Assembly: GCA_040755835.1 (NCBI GenBank)
Contig: JBFMAB010000010.1
Location: 16,719 to 80,718, forward strand
Length of the DNA: 64,000 nucleotides
Direction of reading: 5' to 3'
Source of the DNA: JADLDB01 sp040755835
Lineage (GTDB): Bacteria; Myxococcota; Myxococcia; Myxococcales; Myxococcaceae
Positions within the stretch are counted from its first letter, which is position 1; each line of letters opens with the position of its first letter. This document shows positions 9,888 to 17,744 of the stretch, piece by piece. The position numbers and the translations under genes were made by a program. Below the pieces are notes generated by a model. It saw only the letters and a program-made list of their open reading frames with translations. It made no database searches and was not told the DNA's origin.

Positions 9888-10316
9888 GTGCAGGTGTACG
9901 CTCCAGCCGACGCCGACGCGTGGCGGAAGGCCTTCTTCGATTTTCTGGGGGAAGTCGGTGCGCGGGTGCAGCCGTCGAAGGTGGTGCCGGCACCCCGGGT
10001 CGCGCACGCGCCGGCGGTGGCCCGCGAGCTCCGCGACGACGAGGAGTGGTTTTTCCCCGGAGGGCCACTCGACGTGCTCAAGGCGTGGCTGGTCGCGGCG
10101 GCGCGGGCTGTCCCGCTCATGATGCCGCAGGTGACGGCGGGCGAGGCGGCGGCGGCCTTCGTGACGCACTTCGACGCCGCCGTGCGGGAGCCGCTCCCGC
10201 CAGGGCGAGAGCGGCCGCTCAAAGAGGCGCGCCTGAGCGCGAGCGGGCGGCACGGCAGCGGGGCGCCTCGCCACCGCCCGCCGGGGAAAACGCGGCGCGC
10301 GCGGCCGAGGCGATGA
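9888..10316 (+). CDS. Small hypothetical protein
   Basis: A 142-residue frame from a GTG start with strong G/C at third positions and balanced composition over its first 110 residues, including Trp, aromatic and acidic residues. No signal peptide or membrane helix is visible. The last 30 residues turn Arg/Pro-rich and low-complexity, so the true C-terminus could be altered by decay. I do not recognise a family. It follows the atpA hairpin and is convergent with the transglutaminase-like gene. Confidence 0.5.
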   Translation: MQVYAPADADAWRKAFFDFLGEVGARVQPSKVVPAPRVAHAPAVARELRDDEEWFFPGGPLDVLKAWLVAAARAVPLMMPQVTAGEAAAAFVTHFDAAVREPLPPGRERPLKEARLSASGRHGSGAPRHRPPGKTRRARPRR

Positions 10317-10386
10317 GCGGTCGCGGACGCCTGTCGCGGGCCGCCGCTCCCGCGTCCACCCGCACCCCGCCGCCGTCGACGAAACG

Positions 10387-12054
10387 TCAGCGCGCGTTGA
10401 CCTGGAAGTCCGCCGCCGAGCCGAAGGTGCCGAAGCGCTGCTTGTTCGTGTACAGCCGCGCCACGTAGCGGCCGGCGCCGGGCAGGGGACAGGTCAGCTC
10501 GACCGTGGCCGCGTCGCTGACGCCACACTCCTTCACCGGGCCGTCGCCGGCGCCGACGGTGAGCATCACGTGCACGCGGCGCGGGTTCTCCAGCCTCACG
10601 GTGAGCGCGCCGCGCACGTCCACCACGCCGCGCTGCGGCTCGACGAGCGCCAGCCCTTCGCGCGCCAGCGCCGGCCGGCCGGGGGCCTGCCGCAGGAAGT
10701 CCACCCGCGAGAGCGGCTTCTCCAGCAGCTGGAATCGCGTGTCGTCGGGCAGGTGGTCCATCGCCGCGAGCGACGGCGGGATGAAGAGGTAGTCGGTGCG
10801 GTACGTGTCACTCTCCCCGTCCACGACCGGATCGTCCCACGTGGCGTCGACGAGGTACCACGCGCCCTTCAGCTCCACCGCGTTCCACGCGTGCCCCACC
10901 GGCGCCAACTCGCCGTTCGGCTCGCGCACCTCGCCGGTGACGTAGACGATGCGGTCGCCCGTCACCTTCCCCAGCGCCACCAGCAGGCGCGCGTAGCCTT
11001 CGCACACGCCGGTGCGCGCGAGGAAGACGCTCTGCGCGTCCTGCGGCTTGCGCTGGCCGGGCTGCGTCGACGCCTGGTCGTAGGTGAGCCGTGTCACCAC
11101 CCAGTCGTGGAGCGCCTTCACGCGGTCGAACGGGTCGCTGGTGCGCGCGGCGATGGTGCGCGCGACGGACTCGATGCTCTGCTCCTGGTCCGCCGTCATG
11201 CCCGCCACCACGGGGTGCACGCTGTCGGGCCACGGCCACGCCGTCTCGCCGACTTTCCACACCGCGTCCGTCGGCGGCGGCGGCTTCTTCGGTGAGTCGT
11301 CGCCCACGTGCAGCTCGATGTCCTGGTCGCCGTCGCCTTCGTGCAGCGTCGAGCCCGGGTCGTCGCCGTCACCTTCCTGCAGTTTCGAACTCGGGTCGTC
11401 GCCGTCGCCTTCGTGCCGTCTCGAGGTCGGGTCGCCGCCGTCGGCGCGCGCCAGCTTCTCCGCGTCGGTGAGCGCCCGCCACCGCGACCACGCGCTGCCG
11501 GTCGGCGCCTGTTGCTTCGTCGGCGTCACCGCGTCGCCGATGGGCGTCTCGTCGCCGGCCGTCCGGTACGGGTTGGGGTTGGCCCACTCGTGCAGCCACT
11601 CGAGGCCCGTCGCCGCGGCGGACAGCACCTTGCGCGCGTCGTTCGCCGCCGGTGATGTCGACTCGCCGAGGAACCAGTCACCGCACGTGGCCAGCGCGGT
11701 GAAGGCGACGCGCGGGAAACCGACCAGCAGCGCCGCGAGGAAGACGAGGTTCAGCGACAGCGTCCGCAGCACCAGTCGGTCCAGCGTGGTGAGGTGGCGC
11801 TTCGCGGGCGTCATCCGCTTCGTTCGCGCCTGTTTCGCCTTCCACGCGCGGTCGGCCCGCCGCTCCCACCACAGCGGCAGCACGGGGAAGAGCAGCACGC
11901 CGCCCGCCAGGGCGAGCCACCGCGGCCCGCCAGCCAGCGCGATGAGCGACGACGCGAGCCACACGCCCAGCAGCGGCAGCGCCACGACGAAGGCCATCCA
12001 CCCGGCGCCGAGGAGGGCGCTGATCAGCCGGCCGATGGGGCGCACGGGCACCAT
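10387..12054 (-). CDS. Membrane protein with transglutaminase-like domain
   Basis: The 555-residue protein begins with two or three hydrophobic helices (about 10-60 and 95-125), then an acidic, repeat-containing linker (about 205-250) and a transglutaminase-like cysteine-protease fold. The catalytic triad can be placed: Cys in TGVCEGYA, His in GHAWNAV and Asp in VDATWDD. Such domains cleave or crosslink peptide bonds outside the cytoplasm. A beta-rich C-terminal region of about 100 residues follows. It stands alone between a convergent small gene and a divergent lipoprotein gene. Function in envelope or matrix remodelling is an inference. Confidence 0.8.
   Translation of the reverse strand: MVPVRPIGRLISALLGAGWMAFVVALPLLGVWLASSLIALAGGPRWLALAGGVLLFPVLPLWWERRADRAWKAKQARTKRMTPAKRHLTTLDRLVLRTLSLNLVFLAALLVGFPRVAFTALATCGDWFLGESTSPAANDARKVLSAAATGLEWLHEWANPNPYRTAGDETPIGDAVTPTKQQAPTGSAWSRWRALTDAEKLARADGGDPTSRRHEGDGDDPSSKLQEGDGDDPGSTLHEGDGDQDIELHVGDDSPKKPPPPTDAVWKVGETAWPWPDSVHPVVAGMTADQEQSIESVARTIAARTSDPFDRVKALHDWVVTRLTYDQASTQPGQRKPQDAQSVFLARTGVCEGYARLLVALGKVTGDRIVYVTGEVREPNGELAPVGHAWNAVELKGAWYLVDATWDDPVVDGESDTYRTDYLFIPPSLAAMDHLPDDTRFQLLEKPLSRVDFLRQAPGRPALAREGLALVEPQRGVVDVRGALTVRLENPRRVHVMLTVGAGDGPVKECGVSDAATVELTCPLPGAGRYVARLYTNKQRFGTFGSAADFQVNAR
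11326..11433 (-). repeat. Three 36-bp tandem repeats inside the transglutaminase-like gene
   Basis: Units start at 11326, 11362 and 11398 and share the core GTCGCCGTCNCCTTC on the plus strand. They encode 12-residue units rich in Gly and Asp (EGDGDDP type). Unit number may vary between strains because the period is a multiple of three. Asp/Gly repeats of this kind can bind calcium, but that is only a possibility here. Confidence 0.8.
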
Positions 12055-12144
12055 CCAAGCAACACGCGCGGGACGGGGCCACCGTTCCCTCGGCCGCGCC
12101 AGGCTGGCCGAAAGCGCGGCGCGCGGCTAGAAGAACCGGACACC

Positions 12145-12585
12145 ATGTTTCGGGTCACCTTCGTCGCCTCGTTTCTGCTGCTCCTTTCCGGCTGCGCGCT
12201 GCGGCCCCGCTACACCGACTTCGTTTCGCCCACCACCGCGGGCGAGAAGGTCACCGGCCTGTGGTCGGAGATGGGCCGCGGCCGGCCGCTGCCCGGCGTC
12301 AACGTCGAGGTGGGCGAGCTCAAGGGCCGCGTCCGCGTCACCACCGCCGCCGACGGAACCTTCAGCCTCCCCGTCGACAAGAAGCTGGTCGACGACAACC
12401 CGGTCATCGTCGTCGCGGTGCCGCGTGGTGTGTCCGGGTACGAGCTGACGGTGGTGGCCGCCGCGACGCCGGCGCCGGCGCCCCCTTCGCCGAAGGCCCT
12501 CGAGGCGCCGGCGCCGCCCGCCGCCCCGGCCAGCCCCCAGACGCCGGCCGAGCCCGCCGCGCCCACCACCCCTTCGAATGGGTGA
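12145..12585 (+). CDS. Putative lipoprotein with carboxypeptidase-regulatory-like fold
   Basis: The first 17 residues form a lipoprotein signal ending in LLSGC. The next 90 residues read like a small beta-sandwich of the carboxypeptidase-regulatory type (pattern PLPGVNVEVGELKG, then TTAADGTFSL). The last 45 residues are a Pro/Ala-rich stretch, suggesting a spacer across the periplasm. The frame is open upstream to 11794, but the ATG at 12145 gives the signal peptide and follows a TAGAAG hexamer by 11 nt. Function unknown. Confidence 0.65.
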   Translation: MFRVTFVASFLLLLSGCALRPRYTDFVSPTTAGEKVTGLWSEMGRGRPLPGVNVEVGELKGRVRVTTAADGTFSLPVDKKLVDDNPVIVVAVPRGVSGYELTVVAAATPAPAPPSPKALEAPAPPAAPASPQTPAEPAAPTTPSNG

Positions 12586-12622
12586 GCGGCTCTTTCGTCC
12601 GACCGGTTCTCCGGAGGTTGTC

Positions 12623-13159
12623 ATGCGCGCCCTGTTGTTGAGCATCGTCGTCCTGGGGGGCTTCCCCGCCCTCGCGCAGGACGTGTTCCACGGCTGGTCG
12701 AAGGATGGCACGTGGCTCGTCGTCGAGCGCCCCGAGGCGAACGACCTTGTCGAGCTGCACTTCTGCGCCACCCACCCCGACGTGCAACCGTCGTGGCCGA
12801 AGGAGCTCAACGACATGGACCGCGAGGACGAGGGCTCCCTGTCCTGCGTGCGCTTCATCGACGTCAACAAGGCTCCGTACGAGTGGAAGCGGAAGCTGGT
12901 GCTGCCCGCGCCCGCGCAGCAGGCCGGCGGCATCAAGGTGCACGCCGAGCTCGTCACCGACGGCGAAACGCCCGGCTTCGTGTTGGAGGCCGGCGACAAG
13001 ACGCAGGCCTGCTACGCGTCGGGCGTGCGCGAGTCGTCGAAGCTGCAGAAGACGTGGTTCCACCCGTCGGGGAAGTTCGCGGCCGCGCTCATCGACGGCA
13101 ACTTCCACCACTGCGTGGTGACGCTGAAGCCTGCGAAGGCCGGCGGGAAGAAGAAGTAG
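12623..13159 (+). CDS. Secreted hypothetical protein
   Basis: A 178-residue product with a clear Sec signal (MRALLLSIVVLGGFPALA). The start is fixed by GGAGG at 12613-12617, 5 nt from the ATG. Four Cys residues in the mature part (in FCATHP, SCVRF, ACYAS, HCVVT) could make two disulfides. The C-terminus is Lys/Gly-rich. It lies 37 nt after the lipoprotein gene on the same strand and may share its transcript. No family recognised. Confidence 0.7.
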   Translation: MRALLLSIVVLGGFPALAQDVFHGWSKDGTWLVVERPEANDLVELHFCATHPDVQPSWPKELNDMDREDEGSLSCVRFIDVNKAPYEWKRKLVLPAPAQQAGGIKVHAELVTDGETPGFVLEAGDKTQACYASGVRESSKLQKTWFHPSGKFAAALIDGNFHHCVVTLKPAKAGGKKK

Positions 13160-13162
13160 CCG

Positions 13163-14125
13163 TCACGCGCTGCGCCAGCGCGCCTCCAGCCAACTCAGCA
13201 CCTTCGCCTCGGCCCAGAAGCGCGGGCGGAGCACGCTGCCGGCCACGTAGCCGACGTGGCCGCCGGCGGTGGTGCGCAGCACGTGGAGCGCGTCGCGCCG
13301 GTGCGCGTCGGCCGGAAGGTTGGCGGCCGGGGCCAGCGCGTCGTCCTCTGCCGACACCAGCAGCGTGGGGGTGGTGACGCGGCTCAGCTTCGGGCCCGTC
13401 GAGCACTGCGCGTAGTAGTCCTCGGCCGACGCGAAGCCGAACAGCCGCGCCGTCACCACGTGGTCGAAGTCGCGCATGGTGCGGCTCGCGCGAATGGCGC
13501 CGGCGTCCAGCACGTCGGGGAAGCGCGCGGCCTTCTCGAGCGCCTTCGCCTTGAGCGTCGGGAGGAAGTTGTGCAGGTACACGCGCGCGAAGCGTTCCTG
13601 CGAGTCGAGGAAGCGCGCGCCCCACGAGAGGTCGTACGGCGTCGACACCGCGGCGGCCGCGAAGACGCCGGTGGCCTCGCCGTCCTTCGCCAGCAGGTTG
13701 AGCAGCACGCTGCCGCCCAGGGAGAAGCCCACCGCCGCCTTCGGCTCCGGCAGCCGCGCGAGGAGCCACCTCGCGTCGCGCACGTCGCCCGACGAGTACG
13801 AGGCCGCCTGCCGGTTGGGCACGCCCGAGCAGCCGCGGAAGTTGAGCGCCACGCCGCCCCAGCCGCGCGCCGAGAGTCCCGCCAGCACCTGTTGCACGTA
13901 GCCCGAGCGCGTCGAGCCTTCGAGGCCGTGCAGCACCAGCACCGTCGGGGCGCCGGCGCGCGCGTCCACCACGTCGACGTCCACGAAGTCGCCGTCGGGC
14001 GTCTCGAGCCGCTCGCGTCGCACGGGCAACGGCAGCGGGCGCCGCGCCACCGCGCCGAACACCGTCTGCGCGTGGCCATCGGAGAGCCCCGCGGCGGGGC
14101 GGAAGTCGTCGTCGAGGCGTGGCAT
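13163..14125 (-). CDS. YheT-family alpha/beta hydrolase
   Basis: This 320-residue protein resembles the YheT/UPF0017 group of alpha/beta hydrolases. The nucleophile elbow GFSLGG, the acid in SAEDDAL and the His in GGHVGY form the expected triad, with HGLEGS as oxyanion loop. The N-terminal segment HAQTVFG is typical of the group. I chose the ATG at 14125; the frame is open to 14215, but that extension would translate the terminator-like stem at 14153-14194. Substrates are probably short acyl esters. It is convergent with the preceding secreted-protein gene, with 3 nt between stops. Confidence 0.85.
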   Translation of the reverse strand: MPRLDDDFRPAAGLSDGHAQTVFGAVARRPLPLPVRRERLETPDGDFVDVDVVDARAGAPTVLVLHGLEGSTRSGYVQQVLAGLSARGWGGVALNFRGCSGVPNRQAASYSSGDVRDARWLLARLPEPKAAVGFSLGGSVLLNLLAKDGEATGVFAAAAVSTPYDLSWGARFLDSQERFARVYLHNFLPTLKAKALEKAARFPDVLDAGAIRASRTMRDFDHVVTARLFGFASAEDYYAQCSTGPKLSRVTTPTLLVSAEDDALAPAANLPADAHRRDALHVLRTTAGGHVGYVAGSVLRPRFWAEAKVLSWLEARWRSA

Positions 14126-14152
14126 CGAAGCGGGGGCGGCCCAGGAGAAGGG

Positions 14153-14194
14153 AAAAAGGAGAGCGCCGCCTCGTGTACGGCCGGGGCGGCGCTC
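14153..14194 (-). terminator. Rho-independent-type terminator in the leader of the YheT-type gene
   Basis: Read on the minus strand, GAGCGCCGCC (14194-14185) pairs perfectly with GGCGGCGCTC (14170-14161), loop of 14, and is followed by TCC and a run of five T (14157-14153). It stands 28 nt before the hydrolase ATG, so it either ends transcription from upstream or acts as an attenuator. Its 5' arm can also pair with GGCGCTC at 14236-14230, see findings. Confidence 0.6.
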
Positions 14195-14244
14195 TTTCAA
14201 ACTCGTTTGGACCACTCCGCGGAGTCACTGAGCGCCGTGGCGCT

Positions 14245-14289
14245 TCAGAGGGTCACCGCGGAGATGGTTCCTTGACTGTGACTCGACAA
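14245..14289 (-). CDS. Candidate leader peptide of 14 residues
   Basis: A TTG start at 14289 is preceded, after 7 nt, by an excellent Shine-Dalgarno sequence (AAAGGAGGT, plus-strand 14296-14304), one of the best in the window. It opens MSSHSQGTISAVTL and ends in TGA. The stop codon directly abuts a small hairpin (14244-14231), which competes with the terminator downstream. This is the layout of a translational attenuator leader. Three of the 14 codons encode Ser. No protein evidence; the frame is short enough to arise by chance, but the ribosome site is not. Confidence 0.4.
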   Translation of the reverse strand: MSSHSQGTISAVTL

Positions 14290-14399
14290 GGCACCACCTC
14301 CTTTCGTCGCCCCGCAGGGCTGACGCGCATTCTGCGGGAATCGCGAGGCCTCGCAAGGAAGCGGGTGTGCGCTGCTGTGCGACGTCGCCGCCCGAAGCG

Positions 14400-15455
14400 T
14401 CAGGGCGCGCGCACCTGGCTGTCGGGGAAGTAGCGCTGGAGGATGCCCCTGGCGTCGACGCCCTTCTCGGCGAGCGCCTTCGCGCCCTGCTGGCAGAGGC
14501 CGACGCCGTGTCCGAGGCCGGTGCCGGAGAAGCGCACGAGGCCTTCGGCTTCCTGCGCGGCCACCTTCATGCTGCGCAGCGACTGCCAGCCGAACGCGCG
14601 CCCGACGGCGGAGAGGAAGTCGGTGCCGGAGTAGCGGCGGCCGAAGCTGCGCAATTCCACCACGCGGCCCGCGGCGTCGCGGCGCAGGGGCTCGAAGGCG
14701 GCGCCGTCGCCCTTGAGGCCGAGGCCTTCGGCCAGCTTCACGCGCTCGATGACGAACTCCCACGCGAAGTCGGGCATGCCGGCGCAGCGCGGCGCGCCGC
14801 CCTCGACGTCGCTGACGGCCGGGCCCGCGGACTCCTCGCCGAAGACGTCCTGCCCGCGCGAGGTGTGGCCGCCGCAGGAGGCGTGGAAGAAGACGGGCTT
14901 GAGCGCGACGCCGCCGAGCAGCACCACCTGGCCTCTCGTCTTCGTCACGGCCGCGCGCGCGACGTCGGTGGTGTCGTCGAGGCCGCGGTACACTTGGCAG
15001 TGCGCGAGGTCGCAGAGGTCGTAGCCCGCGCCGCCGTGGCGCCGCGTGGCGGTGAGCGCGAAGGTGCGCGACACCACCGCCTGCGCTTCCTGCGCCGCGG
15101 GCTTGCCGTCGCCCAGCTCGGCCGTCACCACCGACGGCAGGTAGTCCTCGACGTCGACGTCGTTGATGAGCTTGAGGACGCCGCCTTCCAGCGTCACGCG
15201 CAGCGCGCCGGGGAAGCGGCGGGACAGGCCATCGAGGCCCACCTTCACGTTCCCGGCGGCCGTCACCTCGGTGCACGTCGTGGTGCCGGCGCGCAACTCC
15301 CGGTTGCCGGGCACCAGCTCGACGGCGCGCGGCAGTGGCTTGCCGTCGCACGTCAGCGTCGTCGCCTCGAGGCGTGCGCGCGTGGGCTTCTCGCGCTCCA
15401 GCACGCGGACGTGCAGCGGCGCGGCGGCGAGAGCCAGCAGCAAGAGGGGCGTCAT
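14400..15455 (-). CDS. SpoIID/LytB-domain protein, probable peptidoglycan lytic enzyme
   Basis: An exported 351-residue protein with a short signal (MTPLLLLALAAAPL) and a SpoIID domain. In the family these cleave denuded glycan strands of peptidoglycan or stimulate amidases. Family landmarks are DVDVEDYLPSVVTAEL with the key Glu, QAVVSRTFAL, CDLAHCQVYRG, FHASCGGHTS and GLGHGVGLCQQGA. Four Cys residues around the domain may stabilise it. I prefer the ATG at 15455 over the GTG at 15464, because the GTG overlaps the -10-like TAAGGT. The next upstream gene (15497-16714) is on the same strand, 41 nt away. Confidence 0.88.
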   Translation of the reverse strand: MTPLLLLALAAAPLHVRVLEREKPTRARLEATTLTCDGKPLPRAVELVPGNRELRAGTTTCTEVTAAGNVKVGLDGLSRRFPGALRVTLEGGVLKLINDVDVEDYLPSVVTAELGDGKPAAQEAQAVVSRTFALTATRRHGGAGYDLCDLAHCQVYRGLDDTTDVARAAVTKTRGQVVLLGGVALKPVFFHASCGGHTSRGQDVFGEESAGPAVSDVEGGAPRCAGMPDFAWEFVIERVKLAEGLGLKGDGAAFEPLRRDAAGRVVELRSFGRRYSGTDFLSAVGRAFGWQSLRSMKVAAQEAEGLVRFSGTGLGHGVGLCQQGAKALAEKGVDARGILQRYFPDSQVRAP

Positions 15456-15462
15456 GGCGGCC

Positions 15463-15468
15463 ACCTTA
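15463..15468 (-). promoter_or_regulatory. TANNNT -10-like hexamer before the SpoIID gene
   Basis: TAAGGT on the minus strand ends 7 nt before the ATG at 15455. It overlaps the alternative GTG start, which argues for the shorter protein and a leaderless transcript. Confidence 0.4.
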
Positions 15469-15496
15469 CGTCACCCCGGGCGCGCGTGGCCCTGCC

Positions 15497-16714
15497 TCAT
15501 CGCTCGAGATGGACGGTGAGCTGCAGCGTGGACAGCTCGGCCATCACCGGCGTCACGGTGACGAGGCCGTCGTGCTGGGCGCGGGTGAGTCCAGGCGGCA
15601 CCGCGGCGTCCGGCGCATCGCGGAGGCGAGCGGCCGCGGCGAGCAGCTCGAGCATCACCTTCACCTGGTCGGCCTCCTGCGCGTACAGCTGGTAGCGGAG
15701 GTCCGCGGGCTCCGAGGTGAAGAAGCGGTGCAGCGTGGGCGACTCGAAGCCCTTCATCGCGTCGACGAGCGCGGTGGTGCGCGTTGGCTCCTCGAGGTCC
15801 GCCACGTCGGCGCAGCGCCGCATGGCCGCGTCGAAGCGCCGCCAGTACAGGCGCAGCGCGGTGGTGGACGCCAGGCCGCGCTCGGTGGTGACGGCGCGCG
15901 CCGAAGCCGTCGCCGCGCGCGCGCCGGGCGGGAGCCGCGCGTCGAGGTCCGGCGGCAGCCACGCGCCGAAGAGGCGCAGCGATGACTGCACGCGCTCGAG
16001 CTGCATGACGCGCGAGAAGGGCGGTAGCTCGGCGCGCAGGCGCTCGATCGCGGCGAGGTGCGCGCGCCGCGCCTCGGGGCTGGCCGCGTCCGCCGCCGCG
16101 CCGCACGCGGGGACGAGCGCCCGCGTGGTGGCGAGCGCGCCCAGGAGGCCTTCGAGGCCCTCGAGGCGGTACACGTCCAACGCGAGCTGCAGGCCGGCGG
16201 TGCACTCGGCCGTCGCGAGGTCGGGTTGGCCCGTCGCCGTGAGGAGGCGCAGGCGCAGCGGCAACAGCGCCATCACCGACTCCTGCAGCCGTGGCACGCG
16301 CTGCCGGCGAGGGTGGCTCACGTCGGGGATGGGCCCGACGCCCGTGGTGGGCGCGACCGTGTCGAGCGCTGCGCACGACAGCAGCGAGCCGAGCCATGGC
16401 GTGTGCGCGTCGAGGTGCGCGCGCATCGGTGCGGGGAGCGTGTCGATGGGCAGCGAGCCTTCGCGAATGCCCAGCACCACCGGGTGCGTCCACGGGACGG
16501 CCCGGCTGGAGTCCGGCGCGAGGTCCGCGTGGTGGCCGAGGCACTCCAGCTCGTTGCCCGGGGTGCCCGCGCGCGAGAAACGCAGCGCCTCGAGCGCCTG
16601 CGCGTCTTCGACGAGGCGCGCGCCCAGCGCCGACGCCTGCCGGCGCAGCACCAGCCAGCCGGAAACCGGCAGGCCGAGGAGGACGGCGAGGACGCCGACG
16701 AGGACGCGACGCAC
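15497..16714 (-). CDS. Membrane-anchored hypothetical protein
   Basis: A 405-residue protein starting at a GTG, with an N-terminal hydrophobic helix (about 3-23) followed by RRQ, suggesting a signal anchor. The rest is predominantly helical, Ala/Leu/Arg-rich, with four scattered Cys residues (in LECLG, LLSCAA, AECTAG, VPACG). The helical pairs around 140-260 could be TPR-like, but no consensus is firm. Convergent or operon partner: it precedes the SpoIID gene by 41 nt on the same strand. I do not recognise a family. Confidence 0.65.
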   Translation of the reverse strand: MRRVLVGVLAVLLGLPVSGWLVLRRQASALGARLVEDAQALEALRFSRAGTPGNELECLGHHADLAPDSSRAVPWTHPVVLGIREGSLPIDTLPAPMRAHLDAHTPWLGSLLSCAALDTVAPTTGVGPIPDVSHPRRQRVPRLQESVMALLPLRLRLLTATGQPDLATAECTAGLQLALDVYRLEGLEGLLGALATTRALVPACGAAADAASPEARRAHLAAIERLRAELPPFSRVMQLERVQSSLRLFGAWLPPDLDARLPPGARAATASARAVTTERGLASTTALRLYWRRFDAAMRRCADVADLEEPTRTTALVDAMKGFESPTLHRFFTSEPADLRYQLYAQEADQVKVMLELLAAAARLRDAPDAAVPPGLTRAQHDGLVTVTPVMAELSTLQLTVHLER

Positions 16715-16770
16715 GGAAAGTCACTTCGTAGCCGCGGCCGCGGCCCCACGCACGTCTGCCCGCGGCGTCG

Positions 16771-17640
16771 TCAGTTGTTGGGGGCGCCCGCGGCGATCCA
16801 CGCGCCGATGGCGATGACCTCGTTGGTCGGCAGCATGCCGCCCTGGGGCATGGAGTTGCCGCAGGTGCCCGGCTGGGTGCGCTCGACCTTTCGGAAGAGG
16901 AGCGAGTTCGTCTTGCTGCCCGCCTCGACGCGCTTGGTGATGCCGGTGTTGTTGCAGGCCGCGCCGCGCTGGTGATTCACGCCGACGAGCTGCGTGTAGC
17001 CCGTGGCGGGCGTGGCGCCGATGAAGCCATGGCAGACGCGGCAGGTCGGGTTGAGGATGTCCGCCCACACCTCGCTGAACTTGGGCGGGTTGACGGTGAA
17101 GGTGATGGTCTTCGTCTCCGGCGGCGACACGCCCACCTGCGCCTCGAGGGTGAACAGGGTGGCCGTCGTCACCTCGGGCGAGTACCAGCGAGCCGTGGGG
17201 CCGCTGTTGTCGTCGAAGGTGCCCATCGGGCCACCCGTCTGCGTCCAGTGGATGACGGGCATCGCGCCGGTCACCGTCAGGGAGAGATTGATCAGCTGCC
17301 CGGCGTACGGCGCCGAGGTGTTCCCCGTGATCTCGCTCACCGTCACGGCCATGCCGCCGCCGCCGCCGGTGCCTGCGTCCACGTCACCACCGCCGCCACC
17401 CGTGCCTGCATCCGTGGCACCACCGCCGCCGCCCGTGCCGGCATCCGCGTCACCACCGCCGCCGCCGCCCGTGCCGGCGTCCGCGTCACCACCGCCGCCG
17501 CCCGAGCCGCCACCCATCGCGCCGCCACCGGAGCCCCCTCCGGTGCCGCCGTCGGTACCGCTCTCCATGCCGCCACACGCGGCCAGGGTGAACACCACGA
17601 CGGTGACGAGACTCCGGACAGACAACCGCTTCATGTTCAT
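16771..17640 (-). CDS. Lipoprotein with Gly-rich repeat linker and one haem-c motif
   Basis: The signal peptide ends in the lipobox LAAC (Cys22). A Gly-rich linker of about 75 residues (units GGGGGDADAGT) follows, then a beta-sandwich-like segment (about 97-185), and a C-terminal region with CRVCH, a classical haem c attachment site. The end, with NSLLFRK and IAIGAWIAAGAP, is like the single-haem domains seen in many myxobacterial and planctomycete surface proteins. AAGGAG lies 9 nt before the ATG. The next gene upstream is a five-haem lipoprotein, so the two may form an electron-transfer pair at the cell surface. Confidence 0.78.
   Translation of the reverse strand: MNMKRLSVRSLVTVVVFTLAACGGMESGTDGGTGGGSGGGAMGGGSGGGGGDADAGTGGGGGGDADAGTGGGGGATDAGTGGGGGDVDAGTGGGGGMAVTVSEITGNTSAPYAGQLINLSLTVTGAMPVIHWTQTGGPMGTFDDNSGPTARWYSPEVTTATLFTLEAQVGVSPPETKTITFTVNPPKFSEVWADILNPTCRVCHGFIGATPATGYTQLVGVNHQRGAACNNTGITKRVEAGSKTNSLLFRKVERTQPGTCGNSMPQGGMLPTNEVIAIGAWIAAGAPNN
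17351..17546 (-). repeat. Gly/Asp-coding low-complexity repeat
   Basis: Five degenerate units with a GCCNCC core on the plus strand encode runs of Gly separated by DADAG, TDAG or DVDAG. It forms the flexible linker of the haem-motif lipoprotein. Such GC-only tracts are prone to slippage; spacing stays in multiples of three. Confidence 0.75.
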
Positions 17641-17744
17641 GCGCGAGGACTCCTTCGGCAGGGAGGGGGGAACGGCGGGGACGGCGAGTGTACGCCGAGC
17701 GGGCGGTCCGGCGCACGCATGTGAAGGTCCCGGCCGCGCGCGTT

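Noticed and set aside
17351..17546. Possible CRISPR-like array suggested by regular GCC-rich repeats.
   Set aside because: Units are short, degenerate, lack unique spacers, and encode an in-frame Gly/Asp linker.
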